Assembly: GCA_051656605.1 (NCBI GenBank)
Contig: JBOGCF010000026.1
Location: 1-64,000 of the forward strand
From: UBA12018 sp051656605
GTDB taxonomy: Bacteria > Bacteroidota > Bacteroidia > Bacteroidales > CAMTPD01
Reading direction: 5' to 3'
DNA: 64,000 nt
This document shows positions 52,827 through 61,683 of this stretch, one piece after another; the stretch's first letter is position 1; every line of letters begins with the position of its first letter. The notes beneath the pieces are model-generated. The model had not been told where the DNA came from. It ran no database searches and worked only from the letters and a program-made list of their open reading frames with translations. Made by a program: the position numbers and the translations under genes.

Positions 52827-54446
52827 ATGAAAAAAATAGGAACTACGATATTGACTTGCGCACTGCTATCGGGGATGATCAGTTGTAACGAGTCTGATTT
52901 CTTGGATTTGAATAATCCGAACAACGCCACTACAGAAGACTTCTGGAAATCTGAGAAGGATGCTGTGGCAGCCATGGCAACGGTCTACTCGCCTATACGC
53001 GGACAAATGTATGGTTACTGGGGAGGTTTTACCGGCTTCCAAAATATGAACGTACGGGCCGATGATACGTGGGCGCTGGTCGACGACCCCGAAACGTGGA
53101 AGATTACTACTTTCGTCAATACGCCGACATCGGATCGTATGGACTTTGACAAAATGTACAAAAGCATTCACCGTGCCAATGTTTTCTTGGCAAATGTAGA
53201 TAACGTGCCGATGGAAGACGCAAAGAAAGCCGAAATGACAGGTGAGGCTAAGTTCTTGCGTGCCTTCAATTACTTCTTGTTGGTAACTAACTTTGGAGAA
53301 GTACCATTACGCATTAAGGTTGTAGAAGGCAGTGAAGACGCAGCATTGGCAAGCAGTTCGGAGGCAGATATCTGGAAGCAAATCGAAGCAGACCTTACAG
53401 ATGCGATGAATGCGCTGCCGGTAGCACGTCCCGAAAAGGAGAAAGGTCGCGTTGAAAAAGGAGCTGCAGTAGCTTATCTTGGCAAAGCTTATTTGTATCA
53501 ACAGAAATACGCTGAGGCGGAACAACTCTTGGCAACTTTGATGACAACACCGTATGCATACGGATTGATGGACCAGTACGAACACAACTTCACACCCGAG
53601 TTTGAGCTCAACAAAGAGTCGATATTCGAATTGTGCTATGCGAAGTTTGGTAGCGGTTCTTGGGGGCAAGAAGGAGTGAACGATACACAGGGCGTGATTA
53701 TTCCGCAAATGATCGGGACTCCGCTTACAGGAGGATGGTTCAAGCTGATGCCTACCACTGCGATAGTAGACGAGTTTATGATCGAAGAGCGTCCCGAGGG
53801 TTCCGACTCGAAGTTTGATAAGCGGATGTACACATCCTTCTTCTTTAAGTACTCCGACTTTGGAGATGTAAAGGAAGATGCCAAATGGTATGGCAGTCGT
53901 TACGATATGGATCAGTTGTGGGAGTCTACAAAAGGAAAACGCGAAACAGGCGGAGCACCCGACTTTACCAAGTTTGGCGGAGAAAAAGGGCGCTTCCTAA
54001 TCAAGAAGTTTACCAGCTTCTATATGGATAATAAAAACGGAGACTCGATGTACGAGACTACACCGATCGACAACAACCTCCGCGTGATGCGTTATGCCGA
54101 AGTCTTACTCATGTATGCTGAGGCGGCTACTCAAAACGGAAACCTTGCAGGGGCAAACAATGCGCTGGCTCAGATCCGCGAGCGTGCCGGATTAGAAGCA
54201 AAAACATTTGCCTCGGGAAACGAGCTGATTGCAGAGATTATGCATCAGAATATGTTGGAGTTTTACTTTGAAGGACACCGCTTCTTCGACTTGAAACGTT
54301 GGTACAACTATGAAGGGATGAAAGCAGTATTGATCGAAAACAACAAGCAAGGCGTGGATAACTTTGAGCCGAAACACTTCGTTTATCCCATACCACAAGG
54401 TGAGTTGAATACCAATACCGCAATCAAGCAAAACCCATTGTGGTAA
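52827..54446 (+). CDS. SusD/RagB-type surface glycan-binding lipoprotein
   Basis: A 539-residue lipoprotein with lipobox SGMISC (Cys20) that forms the hinged lid on the SusC channel. The N-terminal NESDFLDLNNPNNATTEDFW is the SusD hallmark. TPR-like helices follow, with AKFLRAFNYFLLVTNFGEVP and VRYAEVLLMYAEA-type MRYAEVLLMYAEA, and the C-terminus has GHRFFDLKRWYNY and YPIPQGELNTN. The ATG at 52827 is chosen because the ORF upstream of it overlaps the end of susC and would spoil the signal peptide. The gene is 22 bp from susC. Confidence 0.94.
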   Translation: MKKIGTTILTCALLSGMISCNESDFLDLNNPNNATTEDFWKSEKDAVAAMATVYSPIRGQMYGYWGGFTGFQNMNVRADDTWALVDDPETWKITTFVNTPTSDRMDFDKMYKSIHRANVFLANVDNVPMEDAKKAEMTGEAKFLRAFNYFLLVTNFGEVPLRIKVVEGSEDAALASSSEADIWKQIEADLTDAMNALPVARPEKEKGRVEKGAAVAYLGKAYLYQQKYAEAEQLLATLMTTPYAYGLMDQYEHNFTPEFELNKESIFELCYAKFGSGSWGQEGVNDTQGVIIPQMIGTPLTGGWFKLMPTTAIVDEFMIEERPEGSDSKFDKRMYTSFFFKYSDFGDVKEDAKWYGSRYDMDQLWESTKGKRETGGAPDFTKFGGEKGRFLIKKFTSFYMDNKNGDSMYETTPIDNNLRVMRYAEVLLMYAEAATQNGNLAGANNALAQIRERAGLEAKTFASGNELIAEIMHQNMLEFYFEGHRFFDLKRWYNYEGMKAVLIENNKQGVDNFEPKHFVYPIPQGELNTNTAIKQNPLW

Positions 54447-54493
54447 AAGATAAAACCTTTTATGGTAATGTAGTAAGTTAGTAATGGGTAGAG

Positions 54494-54530
54494 AACCGGG
54501 GAGGGAGAGGTAGTCCTTTCCCGGTTTTTT
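54494..54530 (+). terminator. Terminator after susD
   Basis: AACCGGGGAGG (54494-54504) pairs, with G-U pairs, with CCTTTCCCGGTT (54515-54526) and runs into six T. It lies between susD and the arylsulfotransferase-like gene, so the latter would need read-through or its own promoter. Confidence 0.75.
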
Positions 54531-54558
54531 CGTTTGTTTGTGCTAAAACTGAAGTCAC

Positions 54559-56340
54559 ATGAAAAAACAAATCTTGCTTATACTTTACGTATGCTCAGCT
54601 TATTTACTGTCGAGCTGTACCGCCGGCGACGACTCCGGGCAGCTGAATCCAAGCATCGATCACATCGAAAGCATACTTTCTCGAGGGCGGCTACTGCTCG
54701 ATGCAGAAGAACGAAATCAAACACTTTTCCTTTATTTCGAGAGCGATACCGTTTCCCTTTCTGCCGATGCGTATATCGATTGTACGGTACAAAAAGAGAA
54801 GTGGACCACCATGTTACGTTTATTCGACAACCACACCCTGCAAATACCTACCTTGGGAACTTCGCTGGGCATAAAGAGCGAAAACATTGCAGTAAACGTA
54901 TCCGGATATGCGCCGCTGTCGGCTCAGGTCGACTTGTCGCTACCCATTGAAGGACGTGTAAAGGTTGGTATCAACGGGCGCACCGATACCCTTTGTTCCG
55001 TTACCCACTTGTCTGACAAGTACGGATACAATCACGTGGTCGACATTCACGGCATGTACCCCGATGCTTTAAACAAAGTGTATATCAGTTTGACCGATAA
55101 AGACGGCAACATAAGGCTCACCGACAGCATCAACATACAAACCCAATCCATCGAATCCATCCTATTGCCCAAGATCGCAATCACAACGTGCAACAAGCAA
55201 CAACTCGACGGCCATTTTATTTTCGTAAATTACCTGGGCGAAAGCGAGGTAGACCCTGTGTGTCCGTTCGTGATGGATAGCGACGGAAGTATACGATGGC
55301 TGCTTTCGTTGAAGCAACACCCCAAGCTCGGCAATCTCAACGGAGGCTGTGGTTTTCACCGTCTTCGCAACGGCAACTTCGTGTGTGGCGATGTGATTTC
55401 GGGGATGATCTTCGAGATAAACCTGTGGGGAGAGGTCGTAAACGAATGGTCGCTTCGAAGCAAAGGCTACGAGTTTCACCACGAGATCATCGAGATACCA
55501 AGCGGCAACTTCATTATTACTGTAAGCAAAACCAGCAGTTATCACCTTTCGGGAGTAGCAACAATCGAAGATGTCATCGTAGAGATCGACCGCCAAACGG
55601 GCAATGTCGTGCGCGAGTGGGACCTAAAGGAGTCGCTCGATGAATACAGAAACCTGCTCAAATCGCCCGCTATTCCGGGATACAACGATTGGGCACACTG
55701 CAATGCAGTTTTGTATGATGAAAAAGACAATACCCTTATCGTGTCGTCGCGTTTTCAGGGACTGGTCAAACTAACCATGGATAATAGCCCCGTATGGATT
55801 GCTTCGCCGCACAAAGGGTGGGGGCAAAATCGAAAAGGGATGTCACTAGCAGGAAATCTGTTGAATCCGATCGCGGAAGATGGACGAGCAATCACCGATG
55901 CAGCCGTGTTGCAAGGAGATGCCAACATGTCGGGATTCGACTGGTCGTGGGGTGGTCACAATCCGGTCTTGTTGTCCGATGGTTCGATTCTGATGTTCGA
56001 TAACGGCTTTTCCCGTTGTTACAAAGACGACTCACCCTATAGCCGGGCCGTGATTTACAAGGTTGATGAAACCAACAAAACCATCCGTCAGCAATGGAGC
56101 TACGGAAAGCAGCGCGGCGAAGAAACCTATGCATGGGCCGTGTCGGGTGTGCAGTATCTGCCCCGTACCGATCATGTCTTGTTTTGCCCCGGTATCGACA
56201 CCCCCAACAGCAACGGAGTGGGAGGAAAGATCATCGAGATAGACCGTGCCACCCATCAAGTCTGCTTCGAAGCCCACCTGTCTACCTATTGCAAGATTGC
56301 CTTTCACAGGGCCTTTAAGCAGTCAATTTATAACAACTAA
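54559..56340 (+). CDS. Arylsulfotransferase (ASST)-like lipoprotein
   Basis: A 593-residue lipoprotein (lipobox LLSSC, Cys20). Residues about 25-200 form an N-terminal beta domain, and about 205-590 a six-bladed beta-propeller of the ASST type. The propeller repeats carry IEIPSGNFIITVSK, NDWAHCNAVLYDEKDNTLI (candidate catalytic His379 in DWAHCN, residues 376-381) and WGGHNPVLLSDGSILMFDNG (His467). ASST enzymes move sulfate between phenolic compounds without PAPS. Whether this one acts on phenolic sulfates or on the sugar imported by SusCD is unknown. It is 112 bp behind susD. Confidence 0.75.
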   Translation: MKKQILLILYVCSAYLLSSCTAGDDSGQLNPSIDHIESILSRGRLLLDAEERNQTLFLYFESDTVSLSADAYIDCTVQKEKWTTMLRLFDNHTLQIPTLGTSLGIKSENIAVNVSGYAPLSAQVDLSLPIEGRVKVGINGRTDTLCSVTHLSDKYGYNHVVDIHGMYPDALNKVYISLTDKDGNIRLTDSINIQTQSIESILLPKIAITTCNKQQLDGHFIFVNYLGESEVDPVCPFVMDSDGSIRWLLSLKQHPKLGNLNGGCGFHRLRNGNFVCGDVISGMIFEINLWGEVVNEWSLRSKGYEFHHEIIEIPSGNFIITVSKTSSYHLSGVATIEDVIVEIDRQTGNVVREWDLKESLDEYRNLLKSPAIPGYNDWAHCNAVLYDEKDNTLIVSSRFQGLVKLTMDNSPVWIASPHKGWGQNRKGMSLAGNLLNPIAEDGRAITDAAVLQGDANMSGFDWSWGGHNPVLLSDGSILMFDNGFSRCYKDDSPYSRAVIYKVDETNKTIRQQWSYGKQRGEETYAWAVSGVQYLPRTDHVLFCPGIDTPNSNGVGGKIIEIDRATHQVCFEAHLSTYCKIAFHRAFKQSIYNN

Positions 56341-56432
56341 AAAGCACCGCGATGCGTGTCATGTCTCTGTAGCCGCACTGTTTACTTGTAGGTTAATTAA
56401 TGATACAACGAGCAGATATGCAAAATATATAC

Positions 56433-56440
56433 TATCTTTG
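56433..56440 (+). promoter_or_regulatory. -7 promoter element of the first DEAD-box helicase gene
   Basis: TATCTTTG is an exact -7 match, 49 bp before the ATG at 56489. It shows that the much longer open frame beginning at 56246 is not the true gene start. Confidence 0.5.
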
Positions 56441-56488
56441 CAAGCTCAAAAAAACGAATACAAGCCGAGACGGCTACAGATACATTAC

Positions 56489-57958
56489 ATGACATTTGAA
56501 AATTTAAAACTTTCGGAAGCGCTTCTTAAAGCCGTGTCCGAGCAAGGTTATATAAATCCTACGCCTATTCAGGCAGAAGCTATTCCTATTATCTTAGAAG
56601 GTGAAGATCTTTTTGGTTGTGCCCAGACGGGTACAGGCAAGACTGCCGCATTCTCGATACCGATCATCCAATTGCTCGAAAAGCAGGTGGGACGCACGCG
56701 TAAGCATGGCGTGAAAGCATTGATCCTGACTCCAACGCGCGAACTCGCAATCCAGATTGGCGAATGTTTCGACGCGTACGCAACACATACGTTGATTTCG
56801 CACACCGTGATCTTTGGTGGAGTTTCGGCAAAGCCGCAAATCGACGCGCTTCGTCGCGGAGTTGATGTGGTAATTGCTACGCCGGGCCGATTGCTCGACC
56901 TCAACAATCAAGGACACCTTTCGCTGAAAGACTTGTCGTTCTTTGTTCTTGATGAGGCGGATCGTATGCTCGACATGGGCTTTATTCACGACATTCGTCG
57001 CATTTTGCCGTTGCTTCCCGAAAAAAGACAATCGCTTTTCTTCTCGGCAACCATGCCGTCGGAGATTGTCGGTTTGGCTTCGAAGATCTTGAAGTTCCCA
57101 CGCAAAATCGAGGTAACACCCGTATCCTCTACCGTAGATAAGATTGAACAACACGTATACTTTGTAGAGAAAGCAGACAAACGAAACCTGCTGATCGAAG
57201 TACTTCAACAGCATGATATCGAATCGGTTCTTATCTTTTCGCGTACCAAACACGGTGCCGACCGCATTTCGAAGATGCTAAACAAAGAAGGCATCAAGGC
57301 CGACGCAATCCACGGCGACAAGTCGCAAACGGCGCGTCAACGTGCTTTGTCCAACTTCAAAAGCAAAGAATCGAAAGTGCTTATCGCAACAGATATCGCA
57401 GCTCGTGGTATTGACGTAGATCACTTATCGCACGTAATCAATTACGACATTCCGAACATTGCCGAAACCTATGTGCATCGTATCGGTCGCACCGGTAGAG
57501 CAGGGCGCGAAGGTATGGCCATTTCGTTTTGCGATACCGAGGAAGTAGAATACTTGCACCAGATTAAGAAGCTGACAGGAGCGAAGATCAATATCAACGA
57601 CTCGCACAATGCAGCATCGAAGATCATTATGGATGCATTCAAAGCCATGCAGTTGCCAAAAACAATGACCAAGGCTGAGGGAACGCAGAGCGCTAGTCGC
57701 AAAAAAGAGCAACCTTGGAAACGAGGCAAAAAAGACGGCAAACCACAATCGAGTCAAGGCGGTAAGCCGCAAGGTCAAGGTGGTAAGTCACAAAGCGCAA
57801 GCGGCAAACCGCAACAAAAGCGAGATGATCGAAGATCAAGCTCTGCTTCTAAGTCGGAAAACCGTCGTCCCGAAAACAGATGGGGCAAGTCGGACCGTCG
57901 CTCGGGCTCCGCATCGGGCAAGCCTGCGCACCGCGGTTCTCAACGCGAACGCCGATAA
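56489..57958 (+). CDS. DEAD-box RNA helicase (RhlE-like), Lys/Gly-rich tail
   Basis: A 489-residue ATP-dependent RNA helicase. The motifs are in order: Q motif (NPTPIQAEAIP), motif I AQTGTGKT, Ia PTRELAIQ, DEAD as VLDEADRM, SAT in FFSATMP, then in the second domain ATDIAARGIDV and YVHRIGRTGRAGREG. The last 100 or so residues are a low-complexity tail rich in Lys, Arg, Gly, Ser and Gln that should bind RNA. It likely helps in ribosome assembly or cold adaptation. The start MTFENLKLSEALL is set by the promoter and the conserved N-terminus. Confidence 0.93.
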   Translation: MTFENLKLSEALLKAVSEQGYINPTPIQAEAIPIILEGEDLFGCAQTGTGKTAAFSIPIIQLLEKQVGRTRKHGVKALILTPTRELAIQIGECFDAYATHTLISHTVIFGGVSAKPQIDALRRGVDVVIATPGRLLDLNNQGHLSLKDLSFFVLDEADRMLDMGFIHDIRRILPLLPEKRQSLFFSATMPSEIVGLASKILKFPRKIEVTPVSSTVDKIEQHVYFVEKADKRNLLIEVLQQHDIESVLIFSRTKHGADRISKMLNKEGIKADAIHGDKSQTARQRALSNFKSKESKVLIATDIAARGIDVDHLSHVINYDIPNIAETYVHRIGRTGRAGREGMAISFCDTEEVEYLHQIKKLTGAKININDSHNAASKIIMDAFKAMQLPKTMTKAEGTQSASRKKEQPWKRGKKDGKPQSSQGGKPQGQGGKSQSASGKPQQKRDDRRSSSASKSENRRPENRWGKSDRRSGSASGKPAHRGSQRERR

Positions 57959-58031
57959 ATAAAACCGGTACGTAAAGCATCGTCTTTGCGTACGACAAAT
58001 AATCCTGCGATTTATAGATCCGGGATCACTC

Positions 58032-58077
58032 AAGCGTCTCATGCTATCATAACAACGATAGCACGAGACGCTTTTTT
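58032..58077 (+). terminator. Terminator of the first DEAD-box helicase gene
   Basis: A 17-bp stem (58032-58048 with 58057-58073, one mismatch) has an 8-nt loop and ends in seven T. A weaker stem (57968-57977/57984-57993) lies just upstream. Confidence 0.85.
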
Positions 58078-58229
58078 ATTTTTATATAATATATCATCTG
58101 CGTAAACAAAAGATAAGACCAATAAACATAGCAAATGTAAAATGCGACATTCTTTATCGATTCCCATTTATATCATTATCAACAATTAAGCGCATCGTCG
58201 TGTTTGACAAAGTACACACGTAAAGATCG

Positions 58230-59513
58230 ATGTTGATTATGAAGAGTTCGAAGCGATATATTATAATGGGATTGTTGCTATTCATGCTATTTGCATGCAG
58301 TCGCACTACTTTCGTTACGCAAAGTTTCTACAAGATCTTTCCTGTAGAAGTGGAAAAAGCAACCATCCCGCCCGAAGGCTACAGTTTGGTTTATGTAAAT
58401 CATCTGGGGCGAAACAACTACAGTTACTCCTCCAATACCGAGCAGATCAATTACCTGCTCGACGTACTTTACAATGCCTATTCGCAAGGCGCACTTACCT
58501 CGAAAGGGGAAGCGCTGAAGAATGCCTTAAGTGCCAATTTGGCTTTTATGCAAGGGCGAAAAGGGGGAGCTTCGGCCATCGAAACCGACTGGCAACGAGC
58601 ATCGGCCCAAGAGATGCAAGCCGACTATCCGGGTGCATTCGACAAATCGATCTGCCTCATTGCATCCAACGATTTACGTGCCATGCAAAGTATGGTTGCT
58701 TTTGCAAGTGTCTTACTCAATACACCGGTTGCTTCGCGTATGCACATTATGGCACAAGGGGATGTAGATCCTTTGTTGGGATTTTATAAGTTGAGCGATC
58801 AGTTTATCACTTATCAAAACAACGTGATGAGTTCGATGGCTCCGAGTTACAATTTCGACCCCAATGAGCTGTTGGAACAACTGTTTACCGACGATTTTTT
58901 GCAGTCTATGCCAAACGGATATACCTTTTGCACCGGATTGTATGATGTCTATAAACAAAGTGAGCAGCCGGGTACACTGGTTGCATTGCCTTCGTTGAAG
59001 CAAAAAGGAGTATTCGAATTGCTCGATGCCCGAGGCAATGATTTGAAATATAAAATCTATGGTCCCGATCCCAAAGCCGACGGTCTCAATTCGGAAATCT
59101 CCTATCCGCTGCTCAGCGACTTTATTGCAACGGTAGATGGTGCGCTCGAGAGTGATACGCTTTCCGGTGTATTCCGCTTTGCGAGTGAGGAGGTATTTGC
59201 CCCGTTGCTTGTATTGATGGAGGTGGCTTCTCCCGCTCAAGGTGCGACTGCACCACTCGAAACTTCTTGGAATTACGCAGCGTGGGTACCAACCGGTGCC
59301 GACATCAAATGGATTGTTTATAAAAACAATGCCGACGATGTGCTGGTAAAGATGGAGGTGAATGGGAAGGAGACCAACTTTCCGTTGCAATCGGACGTGG
59401 CGCCTTTTTATCGCTGGGCCGACGTGAAAACGTATTACCAAAACAAACTAAACGGTCTCGGGATCGACGATCACCTACCGTTAGAATTGCAGATAAAATC
59501 TTACAGATTGTGA
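58230..59513 (+). CDS. Lipoprotein resembling a degenerate histidine acid phosphatase
   Basis: A 427-residue lipoprotein (lipobox MLFAC, Cys23). It appears distantly related to branch 2 histidine phosphatases such as the MINPP phytases. NHLGR at residues 57-61 falls where the RHGxR motif is expected (its first Arg replaced by Asn), and FRFASEEVFAPLL at 315-327 matches the RFAHAETxxPLL segment, but with Ser319 in place of the catalytic His. If this alignment is right it binds a phosphate ester or another ligand without hydrolysing it. The relationship is inferred by eye from two motifs. It stands alone between two helicase genes. Confidence 0.55.
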   Translation: MLIMKSSKRYIIMGLLLFMLFACSRTTFVTQSFYKIFPVEVEKATIPPEGYSLVYVNHLGRNNYSYSSNTEQINYLLDVLYNAYSQGALTSKGEALKNALSANLAFMQGRKGGASAIETDWQRASAQEMQADYPGAFDKSICLIASNDLRAMQSMVAFASVLLNTPVASRMHIMAQGDVDPLLGFYKLSDQFITYQNNVMSSMAPSYNFDPNELLEQLFTDDFLQSMPNGYTFCTGLYDVYKQSEQPGTLVALPSLKQKGVFELLDARGNDLKYKIYGPDPKADGLNSEISYPLLSDFIATVDGALESDTLSGVFRFASEEVFAPLLVLMEVASPAQGATAPLETSWNYAAWVPTGADIKWIVYKNNADDVLVKMEVNGKETNFPLQSDVAPFYRWADVKTYYQNKLNGLGIDDHLPLELQIKSYRL

Positions 59514-59515
59514 AA

Positions 59516-59549
59516 TTGAAGAATCTGCCGTACATTCTTTATACCTTTG
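59516..59549 (+). promoter_or_regulatory. Promoter of the second DEAD-box helicase gene
   Basis: TACCTTTG at 59542-59549 is an exact -7 match, with a TTG (59516-59518) 23 bp upstream. It lies 34 bp before the start codon. Confidence 0.5.
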
Positions 59550-59583
59550 TATTTTAATTGCGCTAAGCTAAAATACAACATAC

Positions 59584-60810
59584 ATGACATTTGCAGATCT
59601 TCAACTCAATCAACGCATCCAATCTATCCTTTCTACGCAAGGCTTCGACACGCCCACGGCAATACAGACCGAGGCGATTCCCGTGATTTTAGGGAATCAC
59701 GACGTGCTGGCAAGCGCGCAAACGGGCACCGGCAAAACGGCGGCCTTCGCGCTTCCTATCCTGCACAGTCTTGAATTGTCGGCATCACGCGGAGCATTGA
59801 AAGCATTGATTTTGGCGCCTACGCGTGAGTTGGCTTTGCAAACCTACGAGAGTATGCAACAGTGGATGGAGGGGAGTGATCTGCAAATGGCGGTGATCTA
59901 CGGCGGAGTACCGTACGAAACGCAAATCGAAGCGCTTGGCAACCGCCCGGATGTCATTGTGGCTACGCCCGGTCGCCTGATCGACCTTTGGGAACAAGGG
60001 TATATTTCATTCTCCGATCTCATGTATTTTATACTCGATGAAGTGGATCAAATGCTCGATCTTGGCTTTCAAGAAGCCATCGGCTTGCTTGCAAAGCAAA
60101 AGCCCGAGGCGTGTCGTTCGCTTTTCTTTTCGGCTACCATGCCGGCAGAGATCAAAGCTCTTGCCGACGCGATACTGAAAGATCCGGTTTATATTGCCGC
60201 TGCTCCGGTGGCTTCTACACTCGAAAACATCGACCAGTCTTTGTACTTTGCCGAAAGGGATATGATGGACAACTTGCTGATTCACCTAGTGCGCAAGTCT
60301 GGTTTCTCGTCCGGAATGGTTTTTACCCGCTCGCGCAAAGTGGCCGATATACTGGCTTCGCATCTTACCGATGCAGGGTTTCCGGCCGAAGCCTTTCATA
60401 GCGACCGCAGTCAGGCCGCACGCGAATACATCTTGGGTCGTTTTAAGTCGGGCGAAACCAAACTATTGGTCGCTACCGATATCGCGGCGCGCGGCATTCA
60501 TGTCGACGGACTTAGCCACGTGTTTAACTATGGTTTGCCGCAAATGTCGGAGACCTACATTCACCGTATCGGGCGCACCGGCCGAGCGGGGGCTTGCGGA
60601 ATCGCACTTACGATTGCCGAGCCGCAGGAATATGGTATGTTTACCGAGGTTCAAAAACTCATGAAGCGCAGCGTGCCTGTGGTAGGAAACCATCCGTTCG
60701 TAACGCTTACTTTGCAAAAGGCGCTAATGGATGTGGTGGAGAAACAAAATAAACCCAAGCCGGCCGCAAAGGGAAGCAATAACAAGAAGAAGCGTTACCA
60801 ACGACGCTGA
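59584..60810 (+). CDS. DEAD-box RNA helicase
   Basis: A 408-residue RNA helicase, paralogous to the one at 56489-57958 but with only a short basic tail (KGSNNKKKRYQRR). Motifs: Q motif DTPTAIQTEAIP, AQTGTGKTAAF, PTRELAL, the DEAD box in the variant form ILDEVDQM (DEVD), FFSATMP, ATDIAARGIHV and YIHRIGRTGRAG. DEVD variants occur in active helicases of the superfamily. It likely acts on rRNA or mRNA structure. It is monocistronic. Confidence 0.92.
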   Translation: MTFADLQLNQRIQSILSTQGFDTPTAIQTEAIPVILGNHDVLASAQTGTGKTAAFALPILHSLELSASRGALKALILAPTRELALQTYESMQQWMEGSDLQMAVIYGGVPYETQIEALGNRPDVIVATPGRLIDLWEQGYISFSDLMYFILDEVDQMLDLGFQEAIGLLAKQKPEACRSLFFSATMPAEIKALADAILKDPVYIAAAPVASTLENIDQSLYFAERDMMDNLLIHLVRKSGFSSGMVFTRSRKVADILASHLTDAGFPAEAFHSDRSQAAREYILGRFKSGETKLLVATDIAARGIHVDGLSHVFNYGLPQMSETYIHRIGRTGRAGACGIALTIAEPQEYGMFTEVQKLMKRSVPVVGNHPFVTLTLQKALMDVVEKQNKPKPAAKGSNNKKKRYQRR

Positions 60811-60860
60811 TCACGGCATCGAATAACGGCAGTTTTCATATAGATTAAGCCTTGTGCCCC

Positions 60861-60957
60861 GGGGCTCCCATCTTTGCGAGCCCCGTGGTTCGTATTTGCG
60901 TGGGCCCACACAAAGACTGACCAGGGCCCACAACCATCTTTGCGTGGGCCCACGCAA
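60861..60957. repeat. Cluster of GC-rich palindromes
   Basis: TTGCGTGGGCCCACGCAA at 60940-60957 is an 18-nt perfect palindrome. An almost identical copy lies at 60896-60913, a partial one (CCAGGGCCCAC) between them, and a GGGGCTC/GAGCCCC hairpin at 60861-60884. CCATCTTTGCG occurs twice (60868, 60934). The GC content stands out from the AT-rich surroundings. Confidence 0.6.
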
Positions 60958-61044
60958 GGTTTAGTTGTCACGTAGTTTATGCTTGTTTATTGTACGATGC
61001 GTTTCTAATCGTCGATACGAACGTCTTTATATATAGAAGTAAAA

Positions 61045-61088
61045 AATCCCGCCTGTAAGCATTTATTACGATGCTTTCAGGCGGGATT
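61045..61088. terminator. Terminator of the DUF3127 gene (bidirectional)
   Basis: An 18-bp stem (61045-61062 with 61071-61088, one mismatch) has an A-run on its left, so minus-strand RNA ends in T. It lies 60 bp past the DUF3127 stop. Confidence 0.8.
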
Positions 61089-61147
61089 ATTTATGTTTAA
61101 ATCCAAAAAACGTTTGGCAAAGCTATGGCGTTTGCGTTGGTTTTTGA

Positions 61148-61495
61148 TTAGAAAGGAAGATCATCTTGCTGTGCAGGTTCCAAAGGCATATCGTTGAAGT
61201 CTGGCATTGGTGATCCGGCCGGAGCAGCATTTTCTTGTCCTTCGATGTTCCAAGCTTTTAGATCTGTATACCATCTTCCGTTATACTCGCGACTCTCTAC
61301 GTCAAAATCGACAGAAACGGTTGAGCCTATCGCGAATGATTCCACATTAAACTTGTCTCCCCACAATGAGAAGCAAACTTTTTTAGGATACTGATCTTCG
61401 GTTTCGATCACAAAGTTTTGCTTTTTCCATACCCCATTGCGTCCTTCGCCTGTTTGTGTAGGCAGAACCAAAATCATTTTACCGGAAATTTTCAT
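61148..61495 (-). CDS. DUF3127 protein with SSB-like acidic tail
   Basis: A 115-residue protein of the DUF3127 family, common in Bacteroidota and some phages, with a predicted OB-fold (KISGKMILVLPTQTGEG, then SLWGDKFNVESFAIGSTVSV and GRWYTDLKAWNIE). A Pro/Ala/Gly linker (about residues 88-104) leads to a C-terminal acidic tip QQDDLPF. Single-stranded DNA-binding proteins end in a similar DDxPF tip that recruits repair and replication enzymes. I infer single-strand nucleic-acid binding; no function is established that I know of. It has its own -7 box and terminator. Confidence 0.8.
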   Translation of the reverse strand: MKISGKMILVLPTQTGEGRNGVWKKQNFVIETEDQYPKKVCFSLWGDKFNVESFAIGSTVSVDFDVESREYNGRWYTDLKAWNIEGQENAAPAGSPMPDFNDMPLEPAQQDDLPF

Positions 61496-61627
61496 TCTCT
61501 AAGATTTATATAAATATGAATAGTTTCATCATTTGTAAAGAAAAACAAATTAACGTTATCTATCTAATACAAAATAAAAGACGTTTGTTATAAAGAAAAT
61601 CGCTAATCATTACTCAGCGCGAGTATG

Positions 61628-61635
61628 CAAAGATA
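61628..61635 (-). promoter_or_regulatory. -7 promoter element of the DUF3127 gene
   Basis: The minus strand reads TATCTTTG, an exact -7 match, leaving an untranslated leader of about 125 nt before the start at 61495. Confidence 0.45.
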
Positions 61636-61683
61636 AGAGATTTACCGTTTATATAGATGTTCAATAAATATAATTAGAGAGAT

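Larger units (their letters stand above)
60811..61147. other. Intergenic region with GC-rich palindromes
   Basis: About 340 bp without a gene. It contains a cluster of GC-rich inverted repeats (60861-60957) and the terminator at 61045-61088. Confidence 0.6.

Noticed and set aside
56246..56488. Upstream extension of the first DEAD-box helicase
   Set aside because: It overlaps the end of the arylsulfotransferase-like gene in another frame and lies before the -7 box at 56433, so the helicase starts at 56489.
58713..59441. 242-codon minus-strand frame opposite the degenerate phosphatase-like gene
   Set aside because: The plus-strand frame has a lipobox and phosphatase-like segments; the minus frame has none.
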